64,000 nucleotides of DNA from JANJUB01 sp031386985 (GTDB lineage: Bacteria > Armatimonadota > Fimbriimonadia > Fimbriimonadales > Fimbriimonadaceae). Positions 16,074 through 24,932 of this stretch are shown here, piece by piece. The stretch lies in assembly GCA_031386985.1 (NCBI GenBank), contig JANNCV010000044.1, positions 186,001 through 250,000 on the forward strand, written 5' to 3'. The notes beneath the pieces were generated by a model that saw nothing but the letters and a program-made list of their open reading frames with translations, was not told where the DNA came from and searched no databases. The position numbers and the translations under genes were made by a program. The number at the start of each line of letters is the position of its first letter. The stretch's first letter is position 1.

Positions 16074-18236
16074 ATGGCAGCAACGCGTGTTCCCGCGTCG
16101 CGTAAGCGGGAGCCTGATCTCTCGCATCGCAAGTTCGATATTATCGGCATAGCTACGCTTGCCCTTGCTCTCGTCACCCTCGTTTCCCTGGTGCTTTCGG
16201 GCACGGGACTGTTGGGTGAGGCAATTGGCGGCGGATTTCGCGCACTGTTCGGGCGCGGTTCCTGGATTGTGCCAATTTTTCTTGGGTTGCTTGGAGGAGG
16301 CTTTATTGCCGGAAAACGCAAGCTTGAAGTGACCCACATGGGTCTTGGGCTAACCCTTATTTTTCTTTCGATCTTGGGGATTTTGGCTCGGTCCAGAAAT
16401 GGAGACTACTTTGATGTTGAAACAATTGCGTCTTCAGGTGGCTATGTTGGCGCGATTCTGGGTTGGGTTTTTGAATCCTTGCTTGGGCGAGCGATGTTTA
16501 TCGGCCTTGGGGCTTTGGTTTTTATCGGATTGGTTCTGTGTGTAAACGTGCCCCTGCGGCAAACGCTATCAAGAGCTCGAAATGCGGCGAGTGACCTCAA
16601 GGATCGAAAGTCTCCGGTGTTAAGCGAAGCGCGGCCCCGGGTTCGAGCCGTGGTCGCGGCTGAGGAAGAAGAGGCGGACGATGCGCCGGTTCTGGAACCT
16701 CGGCGGAAAGCAAAGCCAGTTTTGCGAGAATCAGTCCCGCTGGCGGCGGATACTCCCGCGCCCGCGGATGGATACCAGCTCCCTCCTCTTAGCCTCTTGG
16801 TTGATCCGCAAGTTCGCCCCAAACGTTCAGCCCAAGAAATGCAGCGTAACATTGATACGCTCGAAAGCACGCTTGAGGAGTTTGGGATTGATGCGAACGT
16901 GGTTGAAGTCGCTACTGGGCCAACCGTAACACGTTATGAAATTTCGCTCGGCCCCGGAATCCGGGTTGCGCGTATCGCCGCATTGGCCGACAACATTGCC
17001 ATGAATCTGGCAGCATCGCATGTCCGCGTTGAAGCTCCCATCCCCGGCAAATCTGCAATTGGCGTTGAAGTTCCCAACGGCGCATCGACGATGGTAACGC
17101 TTCGCGAAGTTCTTGATACAAAGGAATTCGCAGACAATCAAAGCAAACTGCTCATTGGCCTTGGCCAAGACGTTAGCGGCGTCAACAAATACGCCGATCT
17201 CACCCGGATGCCGCATCTGCTCATAGGCGGCGCGACCAATAGCGGTAAATCCATCGGCCTCGCCAGCGTGATCATGAGCGTTTTAATGCGATGCACGCCC
17301 AAGGATTGCAAATTTGTCATGATTGATCCGAAGCGGGTGGAACTTACGCTCTTCGATGGCATCCCCCACTTGCTTTGCCCGGTCATTAAGGATGTAAAGG
17401 AAGCTCCCGGAGTTTTGCGGGCGGTATGGCGAGAGATGGATCGCCGCTACGACGTTTTGAGCGAAAACGGAATGCGCAACATCGAAACTTGGAATGGGCA
17501 AGCCTCTTTTCAAGATCGGATGCCCTACATCGTGGTTGTGATTGATGAATTGGCCGACCTCATGATTCAGGCCGCCGCCGAAGTCGAAACTTCGATTGTT
17601 CGTTTGGCCCAGCTTGCGCGGGCGGTCGGAATCCATCTTGTAATCGCGACCCAAAGGCCGTCAGTTGATGTTATCACCGGAACGATCAAAGCCAATATTC
17701 CGTCCCGAATCGCGTTCTCAGTAAGCTCCCAGATTGACTCAAGGACGATTCTAGACGGCAAAGGCGCAGAAGACCTGATCGGTCGCGGTGACATGCTTTT
17801 CCAACCGATTGACGCGTCAAAGCCGGTCCGAATCCAGGGTTGCTATGTTGCGGAAAAAGAGATCGAAGCGGTTTGTAATTTTTGGCGGACGCAAGAAAAG
17901 CCAAGTTACGTTCTTCAACCCATTGCCGAAGCCGCCAACGGTCAAGATCGGGGATCGGATGATGACGAGATGGATCCGCTCTGGGAAGAAACTGTGCGTT
18001 GGATCGTTGAGCGCGGTCAGGCCTCAACTTCGATGCTTCAGCGCCGGTTTTCGATTGGATTCCAGCGGGCTTCGCGCTTGCTAGACCTGATGGAAGAGCG
18101 GCAAATCGTCGGCGCCCGCGATGGTCCACGTCCGCGCGAGGTTTTGATTGACCCGATTGATCTCGATTCGATCTTCGGGCGAAGCGTGTTTCCAGCAAAT
18201 GTTGGGATTCGAGAGGATCTGTTGGACGAAGATTGA
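16074..18236 (+). CDS. ftsK: DNA translocase FtsK/SpoIIIE
   Basis: A 720-residue protein with four hydrophobic N-terminal segments (about 25-175), a short charged linker (about 180-235) and the motor domain. Walker A is GGATNSGKS (about 383-391); Walker B falls in PYIVVVIDELADLM (about 482-495); IATQRPSVDVITG follows. The C-terminal gamma winged helix, which reads KOPS/SRS sequences, covers about 640-705. It pumps chromosome termini through the division septum. The linker is much shorter than in E. coli FtsK, as in SpoIIIE. An AAGGA sequence precedes the ATG. Confidence 0.95.
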   Translation: MAATRVPASRKREPDLSHRKFDIIGIATLALALVTLVSLVLSGTGLLGEAIGGGFRALFGRGSWIVPIFLGLLGGGFIAGKRKLEVTHMGLGLTLIFLSILGILARSRNGDYFDVETIASSGGYVGAILGWVFESLLGRAMFIGLGALVFIGLVLCVNVPLRQTLSRARNAASDLKDRKSPVLSEARPRVRAVVAAEEEEADDAPVLEPRRKAKPVLRESVPLAADTPAPADGYQLPPLSLLVDPQVRPKRSAQEMQRNIDTLESTLEEFGIDANVVEVATGPTVTRYEISLGPGIRVARIAALADNIAMNLAASHVRVEAPIPGKSAIGVEVPNGASTMVTLREVLDTKEFADNQSKLLIGLGQDVSGVNKYADLTRMPHLLIGGATNSGKSIGLASVIMSVLMRCTPKDCKFVMIDPKRVELTLFDGIPHLLCPVIKDVKEAPGVLRAVWREMDRRYDVLSENGMRNIETWNGQASFQDRMPYIVVVIDELADLMIQAAAEVETSIVRLAQLARAVGIHLVIATQRPSVDVITGTIKANIPSRIAFSVSSQIDSRTILDGKGAEDLIGRGDMLFQPIDASKPVRIQGCYVAEKEIEAVCNFWRTQEKPSYVLQPIAEAANGQDRGSDDDEMDPLWEETVRWIVERGQASTSMLQRRFSIGFQRASRLLDLMEERQIVGARDGPRPREVLIDPIDLDSIFGRSVFPANVGIREDLLDED

Positions 18237-18337
18237 TTGGGGTGAGCTAATCATCCGATTCCATGCTTCCTGGTGAGCGTTGGCAACGGTCGGCCGTTGA
18301 AGCTTCCCCCGTTTTGGCTTTACCACGATTCCAACTC

Positions 18338-19108
18338 CTAGCGCGCCACAAGAGCGGGATTCTGTCTCAGCCATTGCACTTCAATCCGAGCCTGCTTAAT
18401 CAAGAAGGGCTTCGCTACCAGAAAGTCCCGATGGCGTTGCGTCCCCGACTTCATTTCGGTTCTGGCATAGATAGGAATCGCATCTTCTAAGAGTTTCGCC
18501 AGCTCTTCATTTTTGCCCTGATTCCGCGCAAGGGGGACAAGTTCAAGGAGGATTGAGGGGATCAGGGGCTCTGAATCAGCGGGTTTGGCGTTAAACGTCG
18601 TTCGCGCTAGGGTCAATCCCCGATCAAGTTGTTCAAGCGCAACATAGCACTGGGCAAGCCTTAGCGTATCATTAATCCTACGATCCTCTGTTTTGGCGGA
18701 TTTTACGGCAAGTTCTAGCACGTCGGCGGCCTTATCCCATTGTTTGGCAGTCCAGAGCACTTCCCCGTACTCCCATGCTTCGGTTGGCTGGATGTGCTCG
18801 ATTTGAATATGCTTGACCATTTCGGCGGCAGCTTCGCTCACTTTGCGCTTTGCGCGTCGTGGTCCCCACTCCCCTTTACCAACTCGCATATTCGCGGCGT
18901 CAGAAGTCACTTTCAAGTTCCGGCGCAGAACTTCCGCCGCCATAAGCGTGTTCTTTGTCGGATCGTTAGGATCGGGCGGAGGTTCTAGGCCTCGAAGTTG
19001 AAACAAAACTACGGCGGCCAGGACGGCCAGAATCGCCGTCATCGTCCACCAAAACTTGTCCCGAAGGTCTATGAACTCAACTTGAACGTCGTTCGATTTG
19101 TTGAACAT
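18338..19108 (-). CDS. Membrane-anchored TPR-like protein
   Basis: A 256-residue protein with one membrane helix (about 25-42, WTMTAILAVLAAVVLFQL) and a helical C-terminal domain with TPR-like repeats (about 95-220: AWEYGEVLWTAKQWDKAADV, LRLAQCYVALEQLDRGLTLA). It probably acts as a cytoplasmic or periplasmic scaffold; no specific function is known. Its start lies 32 bases inside the end of the DinB-like gene and has GGAGAG in front of it. It converges with ftsK across about 100 bases that contain no clear terminator. Confidence 0.7.
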   Translation of the reverse strand: MFNKSNDVQVEFIDLRDKFWWTMTAILAVLAAVVLFQLRGLEPPPDPNDPTKNTLMAAEVLRRNLKVTSDAANMRVGKGEWGPRRAKRKVSEAAAEMVKHIQIEHIQPTEAWEYGEVLWTAKQWDKAADVLELAVKSAKTEDRRINDTLRLAQCYVALEQLDRGLTLARTTFNAKPADSEPLIPSILLELVPLARNQGKNEELAKLLEDAIPIYARTEMKSGTQRHRDFLVAKPFLIKQARIEVQWLRQNPALVAR

Positions 19109-19607
19109 GTCTCTCCGTGTGCTCGACAGTAATCTTGAAAAAGTCCGCCAAGTTCATTCGGAATAGAGGAACAATCGGATTGCGGATTTTGATCCCGCTA
19201 ATGTCAACATTTTTTGCCCGTTCAACTAATCTCAGGAAGATATCCATTTGCTCAAACCAAAGACTGGCACGTTCGCGTTTCGTCGGTGGCGGTGGCGGAA
19301 TCATGGATTTGGGGGCAGGAACGTTTCCGGCCGGACCTGCGTTTTTGAAAATCAGCTTGCCGATAAACGTGTGACTTATCGGTACGGGGCCAGTTTTTGG
19401 AGCAGCCTCAATCGCCTTTTCCATGGCCGACAAATAGGGGGTGTTAGCGATGATTAGGTGATCGGTAACTTGCCCCGGTGTCCACTCGCCGCCGGGAGGC
19501 ACTCGATTGAAAACCTCGTCGGTAACTGAATCCATCACAACGCGCATCCGATTGATTTGATCTTGAGCGGTGTCACGCACTTGATCCAGGAAATCCGTCG
19601 AGTCCAC
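19077..19607 (-). CDS. DinB-family (YfiT-like) putative metal-dependent protein
   Basis: A 176-residue four-helix-bundle protein of the DinB/YfiT superfamily. Candidate metal ligands sit in VTDHLIIANTPY (about 48) and in the last helix TVEHTERHVQQIERR (about 160-166). Family members are thiol-dependent S-transferases or unknown enzymes. The GTG start directly follows the stop codon of the small lipoprotein gene and has GGAGAG upstream. A PPPPPTKRER stretch in the middle is unusual. Substrate is unknown. Confidence 0.75.
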   Translation of the reverse strand: MDSTDFLDQVRDTAQDQINRMRVVMDSVTDEVFNRVPPGGEWTPGQVTDHLIIANTPYLSAMEKAIEAAPKTGPVPISHTFIGKLIFKNAGPAGNVPAPKSMIPPPPPTKRERASLWFEQMDIFLRLVERAKNVDISGIKIRNPIVPLFRMNLADFFKITVEHTERHVQQIERRSS

Positions 19608-19898
19608 TTACTCTCCGCCTTCGTCCTGCCCATCCGGCGCTGCCCCTTGCCCGCCACCGGCTACGTCTTTCGCCATAGACTTGGCGGCGGATCCAATTCC
19701 ACTGCCACCGCCGCCGGAGCCCTGCAGATTCTCGGTGCCGGTAACCGGAGCCGAGCCAATCGGCGCGGTGGAAACCGGGGAGATACCTCCTTGATTATCG
19801 GTTGGCGTCCCATTGGTTTGTGGAACTACGGGTTCGGGTTCCGAGGGAGAGCACCCAAGGACCAAAACCAAAGCCGCAGAAAACAAGAAAACTCTCAT
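19608..19898 (-). CDS. Small Gly/Pro-rich lipoprotein
   Basis: A 96-residue protein with a lipoprotein signal (MRVFLFSAALVLVLGCSPSE; lipobox LVLGC at about residue 16). The mature part is low-complexity, rich in Gly, Pro, Ser and Thr, and ends in acidic residues. No domain is recognised. It is the first gene of a three-gene unit with the DinB-like and TPR-like proteins. Confidence 0.7.
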   Translation of the reverse strand: MRVFLFSAALVLVLGCSPSEPEPVVPQTNGTPTDNQGGISPVSTAPIGSAPVTGTENLQGSGGGGSGIGSAAKSMAKDVAGGGQGAAPDGQDEGGE

Positions 19899-19970
19899 TG
19901 TACGTAAAGGCTACCGCAAACCGGTAATCAGACCAGCCCGTGCCAGCCACAATTCAGGCAAAAAAATATA

Positions 19971-20729
19971 GTGTTGGAGAGAGATTCACGGCGTTTTGCA
20001 TTTACACTTGTCGAATTGCTCATCGTAATGAGCATCCTGGCGATGATGTTTGGGATGTTTGTTCCGATTGTGGCAAAGAGTCGAGCGGCAGCCACTCAGC
20101 ATAATGCCATGCAGGCAGTTCGACAGCTCATGCCCGCCGTTCAACTGTATGCTGCGGATTCAGATGATATGTTTATGTTGCCTTACCACGCCGGCACCGA
20201 AGCGAGAGTCGCTTGGTACGGCCAAGAAGTAAATGGCAAGGTTGACGAAAAACTAGGCCTGCTTGCTCCTTACGCGGGGCGCTATGCAAAAGATCCAACC
20301 AACGAGAATTCCCTTGCCTACAAGGGAAATGGAGCCGGATTTGGTTATAACTGGGGATATCTTGGAAGCAGCGCCTATCTTACTGATGATCCGATTGCGG
20401 CCCTCCAACCTGCGGCGCTCACCTCCATTGAAGATCCTTCCCAAACGATCGCATTTGCGACCAGTGTCTTTTACAATGCGACTTGGCTAGGCGGTGACGG
20501 GCGGCTTTACGATTACGGATTCATTGATCCCGTAAGCAAATGGGAGGGCAACCCAAGCATAGATTTCCGCCACTTCGGCTCCCGAAAAGTTGACCTGGTG
20601 GCTAAGCAAGTAATTTCCGACGGAACCGCTCTTGTACAGTTCTGTGATGGCTCAGTAAGACCCCTAAGGCGAACCCAGATCAAGCAAAGAATGTTCGAGC
20701 GAGCTGGCCCTGCTCTCAACTCTCTATGA
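19971..20729 (+). CDS. Type II/IV prepilin-like protein with C-terminal DG motif
   Basis: A 252-residue pseudopilin-like protein. A short charged leader is followed by the prepilin peptidase site and helix (RRFAFTLVELLIVMSILAM; FTLVELL with the conserved Glu at +5). The segment LYAADSDDMFMLPYH and the C-terminal VQFCDGSVRPL correspond to the DUF1559/H-x9-DG prepilin proteins that are abundant in Planctomycetes, Verrucomicrobia and Armatimonadota. It would be cleaved by PilD and assembled into or near a pilus. The start is GTG at 19971 or the following TTG; no good SD is visible. Convergent overlap of 14 bases with the aldehyde dehydrogenase gene. Confidence 0.85.
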   Translation: MLERDSRRFAFTLVELLIVMSILAMMFGMFVPIVAKSRAAATQHNAMQAVRQLMPAVQLYAADSDDMFMLPYHAGTEARVAWYGQEVNGKVDEKLGLLAPYAGRYAKDPTNENSLAYKGNGAGFGYNWGYLGSSAYLTDDPIAALQPAALTSIEDPSQTIAFATSVFYNATWLGGDGRLYDYGFIDPVSKWEGNPSIDFRHFGSRKVDLVAKQVISDGTALVQFCDGSVRPLRRTQIKQRMFERAGPALNSL

Positions 20730-22221
20730 GCGAAGGCGGAAGGAGACTCGCGGGAACGTTCTGATAACAAATCGGCCTCGCCCATCGGTTAATGGCCATT
20801 GTTCCCACGCTTGTTGATCGAGGCTCGGTTGTTGCAGGGAATGGACCTCCGTGAACCGTGGACGTGCAAACCTCCAAACCGGTTGGAACTTGATTGATGA
20901 GGAGCCGGCCAACTCGTTGTTCGAGCGCATCGAATATCGCTCCAGCATTGGTGAGGTCGTCAGGAGTGCCGTGAATAGAACCGGTAAGTTGTCCGGCCAG
21001 CTCCTCGATAAGGCTCGCCGCTTCGTCTAGAGTCGCACATCTCACTACAATCGCGCTGGGTCCAAACACTTCCTCTCCCAAGCTTGGGTTTGCCGCAAAA
21101 GTTGCGGCATCGCAAGCAAAAAGGGTGGCCGAATTGGAGGTTCCGCCTGCCGTAATCTCTGCTTTTTTGGCGTTGCATCGAGACTTGACTCCCTGGTTGT
21201 AAGCTTGTGCAATTCCGTCTGTGAGCATAGTTCCAAATCCGGTAGATTCGAAGAGATCGCCAAGATGTTTGGTGAACGCGATGGATTCGCCAACCGCGAA
21301 TATGAGACCCGGTTTCGTGCAAAACTGACCCATTCCCATTGTTAGGCTCGCATGCATTGTTTTCGCCATTGATTCGGCGTCGGCGAGCTTGCCGGGCAAG
21401 ATTATCGTTGGGTTAACGCTACCCATTTCAGCGTAGACGGGAATCGGTTCCTCTCTCGCCATCGCGAGCTTCCACAGGGCAAGTCCGCCCCGTTGAGAGC
21501 CAGTAAATCCAACACCTTTGATTTTGGGATGCTTCACTAGCGCTTGGCCAATCTCAAACCCTGAGTCAAAAAGCATCGAGAAAACGCCCTCGGGCATTCC
21601 GGTGGCTTCGGCGGCTTCAATCACACAATTTGCGACCAACTCGCTCACGCCCGGATGCGCGGGATGGGCCTTCACAACGATTGGACATCCGGACGCGAGC
21701 GCGCTCGCGGAATCGCCCCCCATCACTGAGTAGGCCAACGGAAAATTTGATGCTCCAAAGACTGCAATTGGTCCGATCGGAATCCACATGCTCCGCATGT
21801 CGGGCTTGGGTAACGGCAGACGGTCGGGCAGTGCAGTTTCGATTCGGGCATCCACCCAACTCCCTTCTTCCGCCACTTGGGCGAAAAGTTTAATCTGTCC
21901 AATCGTGCGGTTGAACTCGTTGTTAGCCCGGGCATCGGGGAGCGCAGTTTCGAGAATATAGCGTTCCACAATCTCCTCGCGGGCGAACTCCATGCGCTTG
22001 ACGATTTCGAGCAAAAACTCTGCCCGATCTGACCCGGGTAACTTTCGAAACACTTTGAAAGCGCTCATGGCGAGGTCACAGGCCCGATCCAGTTCACTCA
22101 GGGTTGCGGAGCAAAATTCTGGTTCGGTAGGCTCGCCCGCTAAGCGATTGCTCGCTTTGAACGTCTGCCCGCCGGCGACCCCGCGCTGATTACCAATGAA
22201 AGAGAGCCCAAGTAACGCCAT
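20716..22221 (-). CDS. Aldehyde dehydrogenase, alpha-ketoglutarate semialdehyde dehydrogenase type
   Basis: About 501 residues. Catalytic residues are clear: the general-base Glu in VYAEMGSVNP and the nucleophilic Cys in GQFCTKPG, plus the NAD(P)-binding stretch PIGPIAVFGASNFPLAYS and GFTGSQRGG. The variants GQFCTKPG and ASNFPLAYS are those of the bacterial 2,5-dioxovalerate (alpha-ketoglutarate semialdehyde) dehydrogenases, which act in pentose, sugar-acid or hydroxyproline breakdown. None of those pathway genes is nearby, so the substrate is only likely. The Met at 22221 is preferred over 22269 because the conserved sequence begins after it; TAGAAT lies 8 nt upstream. Confidence 0.85.
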   Translation of the reverse strand: MALLGLSFIGNQRGVAGGQTFKASNRLAGEPTEPEFCSATLSELDRACDLAMSAFKVFRKLPGSDRAEFLLEIVKRMEFAREEIVERYILETALPDARANNEFNRTIGQIKLFAQVAEEGSWVDARIETALPDRLPLPKPDMRSMWIPIGPIAVFGASNFPLAYSVMGGDSASALASGCPIVVKAHPAHPGVSELVANCVIEAAEATGMPEGVFSMLFDSGFEIGQALVKHPKIKGVGFTGSQRGGLALWKLAMAREEPIPVYAEMGSVNPTIILPGKLADAESMAKTMHASLTMGMGQFCTKPGLIFAVGESIAFTKHLGDLFESTGFGTMLTDGIAQAYNQGVKSRCNAKKAEITAGGTSNSATLFACDAATFAANPSLGEEVFGPSAIVVRCATLDEAASLIEELAGQLTGSIHGTPDDLTNAGAIFDALEQRVGRLLINQVPTGLEVCTSTVHGGPFPATTEPRSTSVGTMAINRWARPICYQNVPASLLPPSLIES

Positions 22222-22270
22222 GTGGCCTAATTCTAGCTTGAAAGTGGGGGAGCCTGTCATACTGATCAAA

Positions 22271-22717
22271 GTGGCTCATATCCTTGTAATTGATGATGAA
22301 GATGGCGTTTTGGCTTCGGTAAAGAGGCGACTCGAACGCGAAGGGTATCACGTCACCGCCGCTGATACGGCCGCATCTGGAATCGAACTCATCACAAAGG
22401 CCGAAACCGCCTTTGATGTAATCGTTACGGACATGAGCATCGAAGAGCCTGACGCCGGTCTGCACGTCTTGCAAGCCGCATTCGCCCGCGATCTCTTTGC
22501 CGAGGTCATTGTAATGACCGCTTTTGGAAATGTGGCCAACGCCGTAGAATGCATGCGGCGGGGCGCTTTTGATTACATAGAAAAAAACGTTCCGGGCGTG
22601 GATACCTACGAAGAATTGACCGTGAAGGTGGACGACGCATTGGAGCGCCGACGGCGGGATGTTTACACGGTAGAGCTTTGGGAAAGAGCAGCGAGATCGA
22701 AAGAGCGGATGCCGTAG
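22271..22717 (+). CDS. Single-domain response regulator (CheY-like receiver)
   Basis: About 148 residues, mostly one receiver domain: acidic pocket ILVIDDEDG, phosphoacceptor Asp in IVTDMSIEE (about 57), Thr in VMTAFG and Lys in DYIEKN. All activity residues are present. The C-terminal 30 residues are charged and helical, without an output domain. No histidine kinase is adjacent. The GTG at 22271 is chosen because the receiver strand begins right after it and CATACT lies 7 nt upstream; an upstream ATG at 22196 would run into the divergent dehydrogenase start. Confidence 0.8.
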   Translation: MAHILVIDDEDGVLASVKRRLEREGYHVTAADTAASGIELITKAETAFDVIVTDMSIEEPDAGLHVLQAAFARDLFAEVIVMTAFGNVANAVECMRRGAFDYIEKNVPGVDTYEELTVKVDDALERRRRDVYTVELWERAARSKERMP

Positions 22718-22860
22718 AAAGTTCTCCGACGAACTGGAGCTTCTTGGGGAAAAGGGAATCGCGATAGACGCACGCTTAACCCGGCGGTGCTATCAAAGTT
22801 GCCCGTGCCTGAGCTCCAAAAGACCCACACCCAGCCCCAAACAGTGTAAAGTAAAGGGCA

Positions 22861-23799
22861 ATGTCGGTTGTCGAAGTTAAGGGGCTCACGGTTCGGTATG
22901 GCTCTTTCACGGCGCTGGACAACCTGTCCGTGTCTATCCCGAGCGGTTCGGTTGGCCTTCTTGGCCCGAACGGGGCAGGAAAAACCACCCTCATCAAGAC
23001 AATCCTAGGGTTCGTGACGCCCGCATCGGGCAGTGCGACCGTCCTGGGGCATGATGTTGCGACCGAAGATCGGCTTATTCGCCAAAAGATTGGCTTGATG
23101 CCCGAGCAAGATTGTCATATTCCGGGAATGTCCGCCGTTCAGTTCGTTGCCTATGCCGGAGAGCTAGCGGGCGTTCCCCCAAACAATGCCATCCAGCGCG
23201 CCCATGAGGTGTTGGAATATTGCGGCCTAGGTGAGGCCCGTTACCGCAAAGTTGAGACCTATTCCACGGGTATGAAGCAGCGCATTAAGCTCGCCCAAGC
23301 CATCGTGCACGGGCCAAAGCTTCTCTTGCTTGATGAACCTACAAACGGTCTTGATCCCGCCGGTAGAGAATCCATGCTAGATTTGATCCAATCGGTCACG
23401 CACGAAAAAGGTTTGAACGTCTTGGTTTCAAGCCACCTGCTCCCCGACATCGAGCGCGTTTGCGACGAGGTTGTGGTGGTGATGGGTGGGAAGTTAGTTG
23501 CGAGTGGATTAATCAAAGATTTGAAAGTTATTGCTGGCTCGCCGGTGGACGTTGAGCTCCGCGAAACCAACGATGGGTTCGTTAAGTATCTGCAAGATCA
23601 TGGCGCCGGTGTCGAGATTCGCGGCCCCTACTCTTACCGAGTTCAGAGTACATTGAGCGAGGCTGAAAAACGTTTGCTCGTTCTGGCCGCGGCTAGAGAG
23701 TCTCAAGCGCAAGTTCGGGGCCTAGTGCTTGCTGAACGGTCTCTTGAAGAAGCTTTCCTTACCGCAGTTTCAGGAGGAGGACACCAATTTGAGTTCTAG
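22861..23799 (+). CDS. ABC transporter ATP-binding protein (ABC-2 type export)
   Basis: A 312-residue ATPase with Walker A GPNGAGKTT (about 38-46), signature YSTGMKQRIKLA (about 134-145), Walker B LLLLDEPTNG (about 155-164) and a switch His in VSSHLLPD. The C-terminal 90 residues are the extension seen in NatA/DrrA-like exporter ATPases. It pairs with the permease gene that overlaps its 3' end. TAAAGT lies 8 nt before the ATG, suggesting a very short leader. The substrate is unknown. Confidence 0.9.
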   Translation: MSVVEVKGLTVRYGSFTALDNLSVSIPSGSVGLLGPNGAGKTTLIKTILGFVTPASGSATVLGHDVATEDRLIRQKIGLMPEQDCHIPGMSAVQFVAYAGELAGVPPNNAIQRAHEVLEYCGLGEARYRKVETYSTGMKQRIKLAQAIVHGPKLLLLDEPTNGLDPAGRESMLDLIQSVTHEKGLNVLVSSHLLPDIERVCDEVVVVMGGKLVASGLIKDLKVIAGSPVDVELRETNDGFVKYLQDHGAGVEIRGPYSYRVQSTLSEAEKRLLVLAAARESQAQVRGLVLAERSLEEAFLTAVSGGGHQFEF

Positions 23800-24784
23800 C
23801 CCTATTGCCGATCTTAGTTACCGAAACTACGACGGGCCCTTAGAGCCGATAAACCACCGTTGGTGGAGTATCGCTAAATCCACAATGCGCCTCGGTTTTA
23901 CGAACCGCTTCACCTGGTTTTTCTCATTTGCCTCCGGTTGGTACTTCTATGCGATGATCTTCTTCATTTTCATCGTTGATAAAGTTGTCGAGTCTCAACC
24001 GAATCCCGATGCGGCTACGGCGATAACATCGTTTTTTGGGAGCGTCCGGTGGAACGACAAGTTTCTCCATGGCTTTCAGTACGGGCAGTTCTTCTATTTC
24101 GTGGTTGCGGCGATTCTAGGTTCGGGAGCGATTGCCAACGACGTCAGAGCCAACGCCCTGCTCGTTTATCTAAGCAAGCCAATCTCGAAAAGAGATTACG
24201 TGATTGGAAAGTGGTTTGGCGTGTTCCTTCCGCTCCTAGTGATCATGGGTGCCCCCTTTTTGCTCTTCTACCTTTATGGAGCCATGAGTTTTAGAGATAA
24301 GGGTTTCATCTCCCAAGACCCCTGGTTATTCTTTCGAATGCTCGGTCTTGTTACATTTTGCGCGGGCTTTTACGCAAGTTTGGCGATGGGGATCAGCTCG
24401 ATGTTCAGCCAGGGGCGTTCCGCCGGGGCCGTATTTGCAGGATTGTATTTCTTAACGAACTTCTTCACCGTCCCAATGTCATTCGGTTACATGGCGATGA
24501 CCGGTCAGCAGGGGCGGGGGCGTCACAGACAAGAAGTGGCGCAATCCGGATTGGACGCTTTGACCTACCTATCGCATGCAAGCCTTGATGGGATCAATAG
24601 CGCGCTCGCCAAGTCGGTCTTAGGAAATCCGACTACCTTTCCGTTAGCGGGAAATGCTCGGGGCCCGGTCGCGGGAGTGCCCGCACCAACTATTTGGTTT
24701 GGATTGGGCATCGGTTTGGCCCTGGTGGCACTCTGCCTTTACATGGCCTGGCGTCGAGTACGGGCGGTTGATATTGTTGGTTGA
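23789..24784 (+). CDS. ABC-2 type transporter permease
   Basis: A 331-residue integral membrane protein with about six hydrophobic segments (for example FFYFVVAAILGSGAIANDV, VFLPLLVIMGAPFLLFYLYG and a last helix near LGIGLALVALCLYMAW). NDVRANALLVYLSKPISKRDYV is the cytoplasmic motif of the ABC-2 permeases, shown here by its parts LLVYLSKPISKRDYV. The TTG at 23789 is preferred because a strong GGAGGAGG lies 8 nt before it; it overlaps the ATPase stop by 11 bases. The upstream ATG at 23729 lacks an SD and lies well inside the ATPase gene. Confidence 0.82.
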   Translation: MSSSPIADLSYRNYDGPLEPINHRWWSIAKSTMRLGFTNRFTWFFSFASGWYFYAMIFFIFIVDKVVESQPNPDAATAITSFFGSVRWNDKFLHGFQYGQFFYFVVAAILGSGAIANDVRANALLVYLSKPISKRDYVIGKWFGVFLPLLVIMGAPFLLFYLYGAMSFRDKGFISQDPWLFFRMLGLVTFCAGFYASLAMGISSMFSQGRSAGAVFAGLYFLTNFFTVPMSFGYMAMTGQQGRGRHRQEVAQSGLDALTYLSHASLDGINSALAKSVLGNPTTFPLAGNARGPVAGVPAPTIWFGLGIGLALVALCLYMAWRRVRAVDIVG

Positions 24785-24804
24785 TCGCAACGGCTAAAAG
24801 CGAC

Positions 24805-24881
24805 TGGTCGGGATGAAAGGATTCGAACCTTCGACCTCTGCGTCCCGAACGCAGCGCTCTACCAAGCTGAGCCACATCCCG
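24805..24881 (-). tRNA. tRNA-Pro (anticodon CGG)
   Basis: On the minus strand, acceptor CGGGATG (24881-24875) pairs with CATCCCG (24815-24809), followed by discriminator A and an encoded CCA (24807-24805). The anticodon arm is CTGCG-TTCGGGA-CGCAG, giving anticodon CGG, and the T loop is TTCGAAT. 77 nt in total. Confidence 0.95.
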
Positions 24882-24932
24882 AATTGGCTTGTTGAGATTA
24901 TATCCCCTACCCAGCGGTAGACTCAAGGCTCA

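Noticed and set aside
18284..18299. Hairpin CAACGG/CCGTTG between ftsK and the TPR-like gene as a terminator
   Set aside because: Only a 6-bp stem and no T-tract on either strand.
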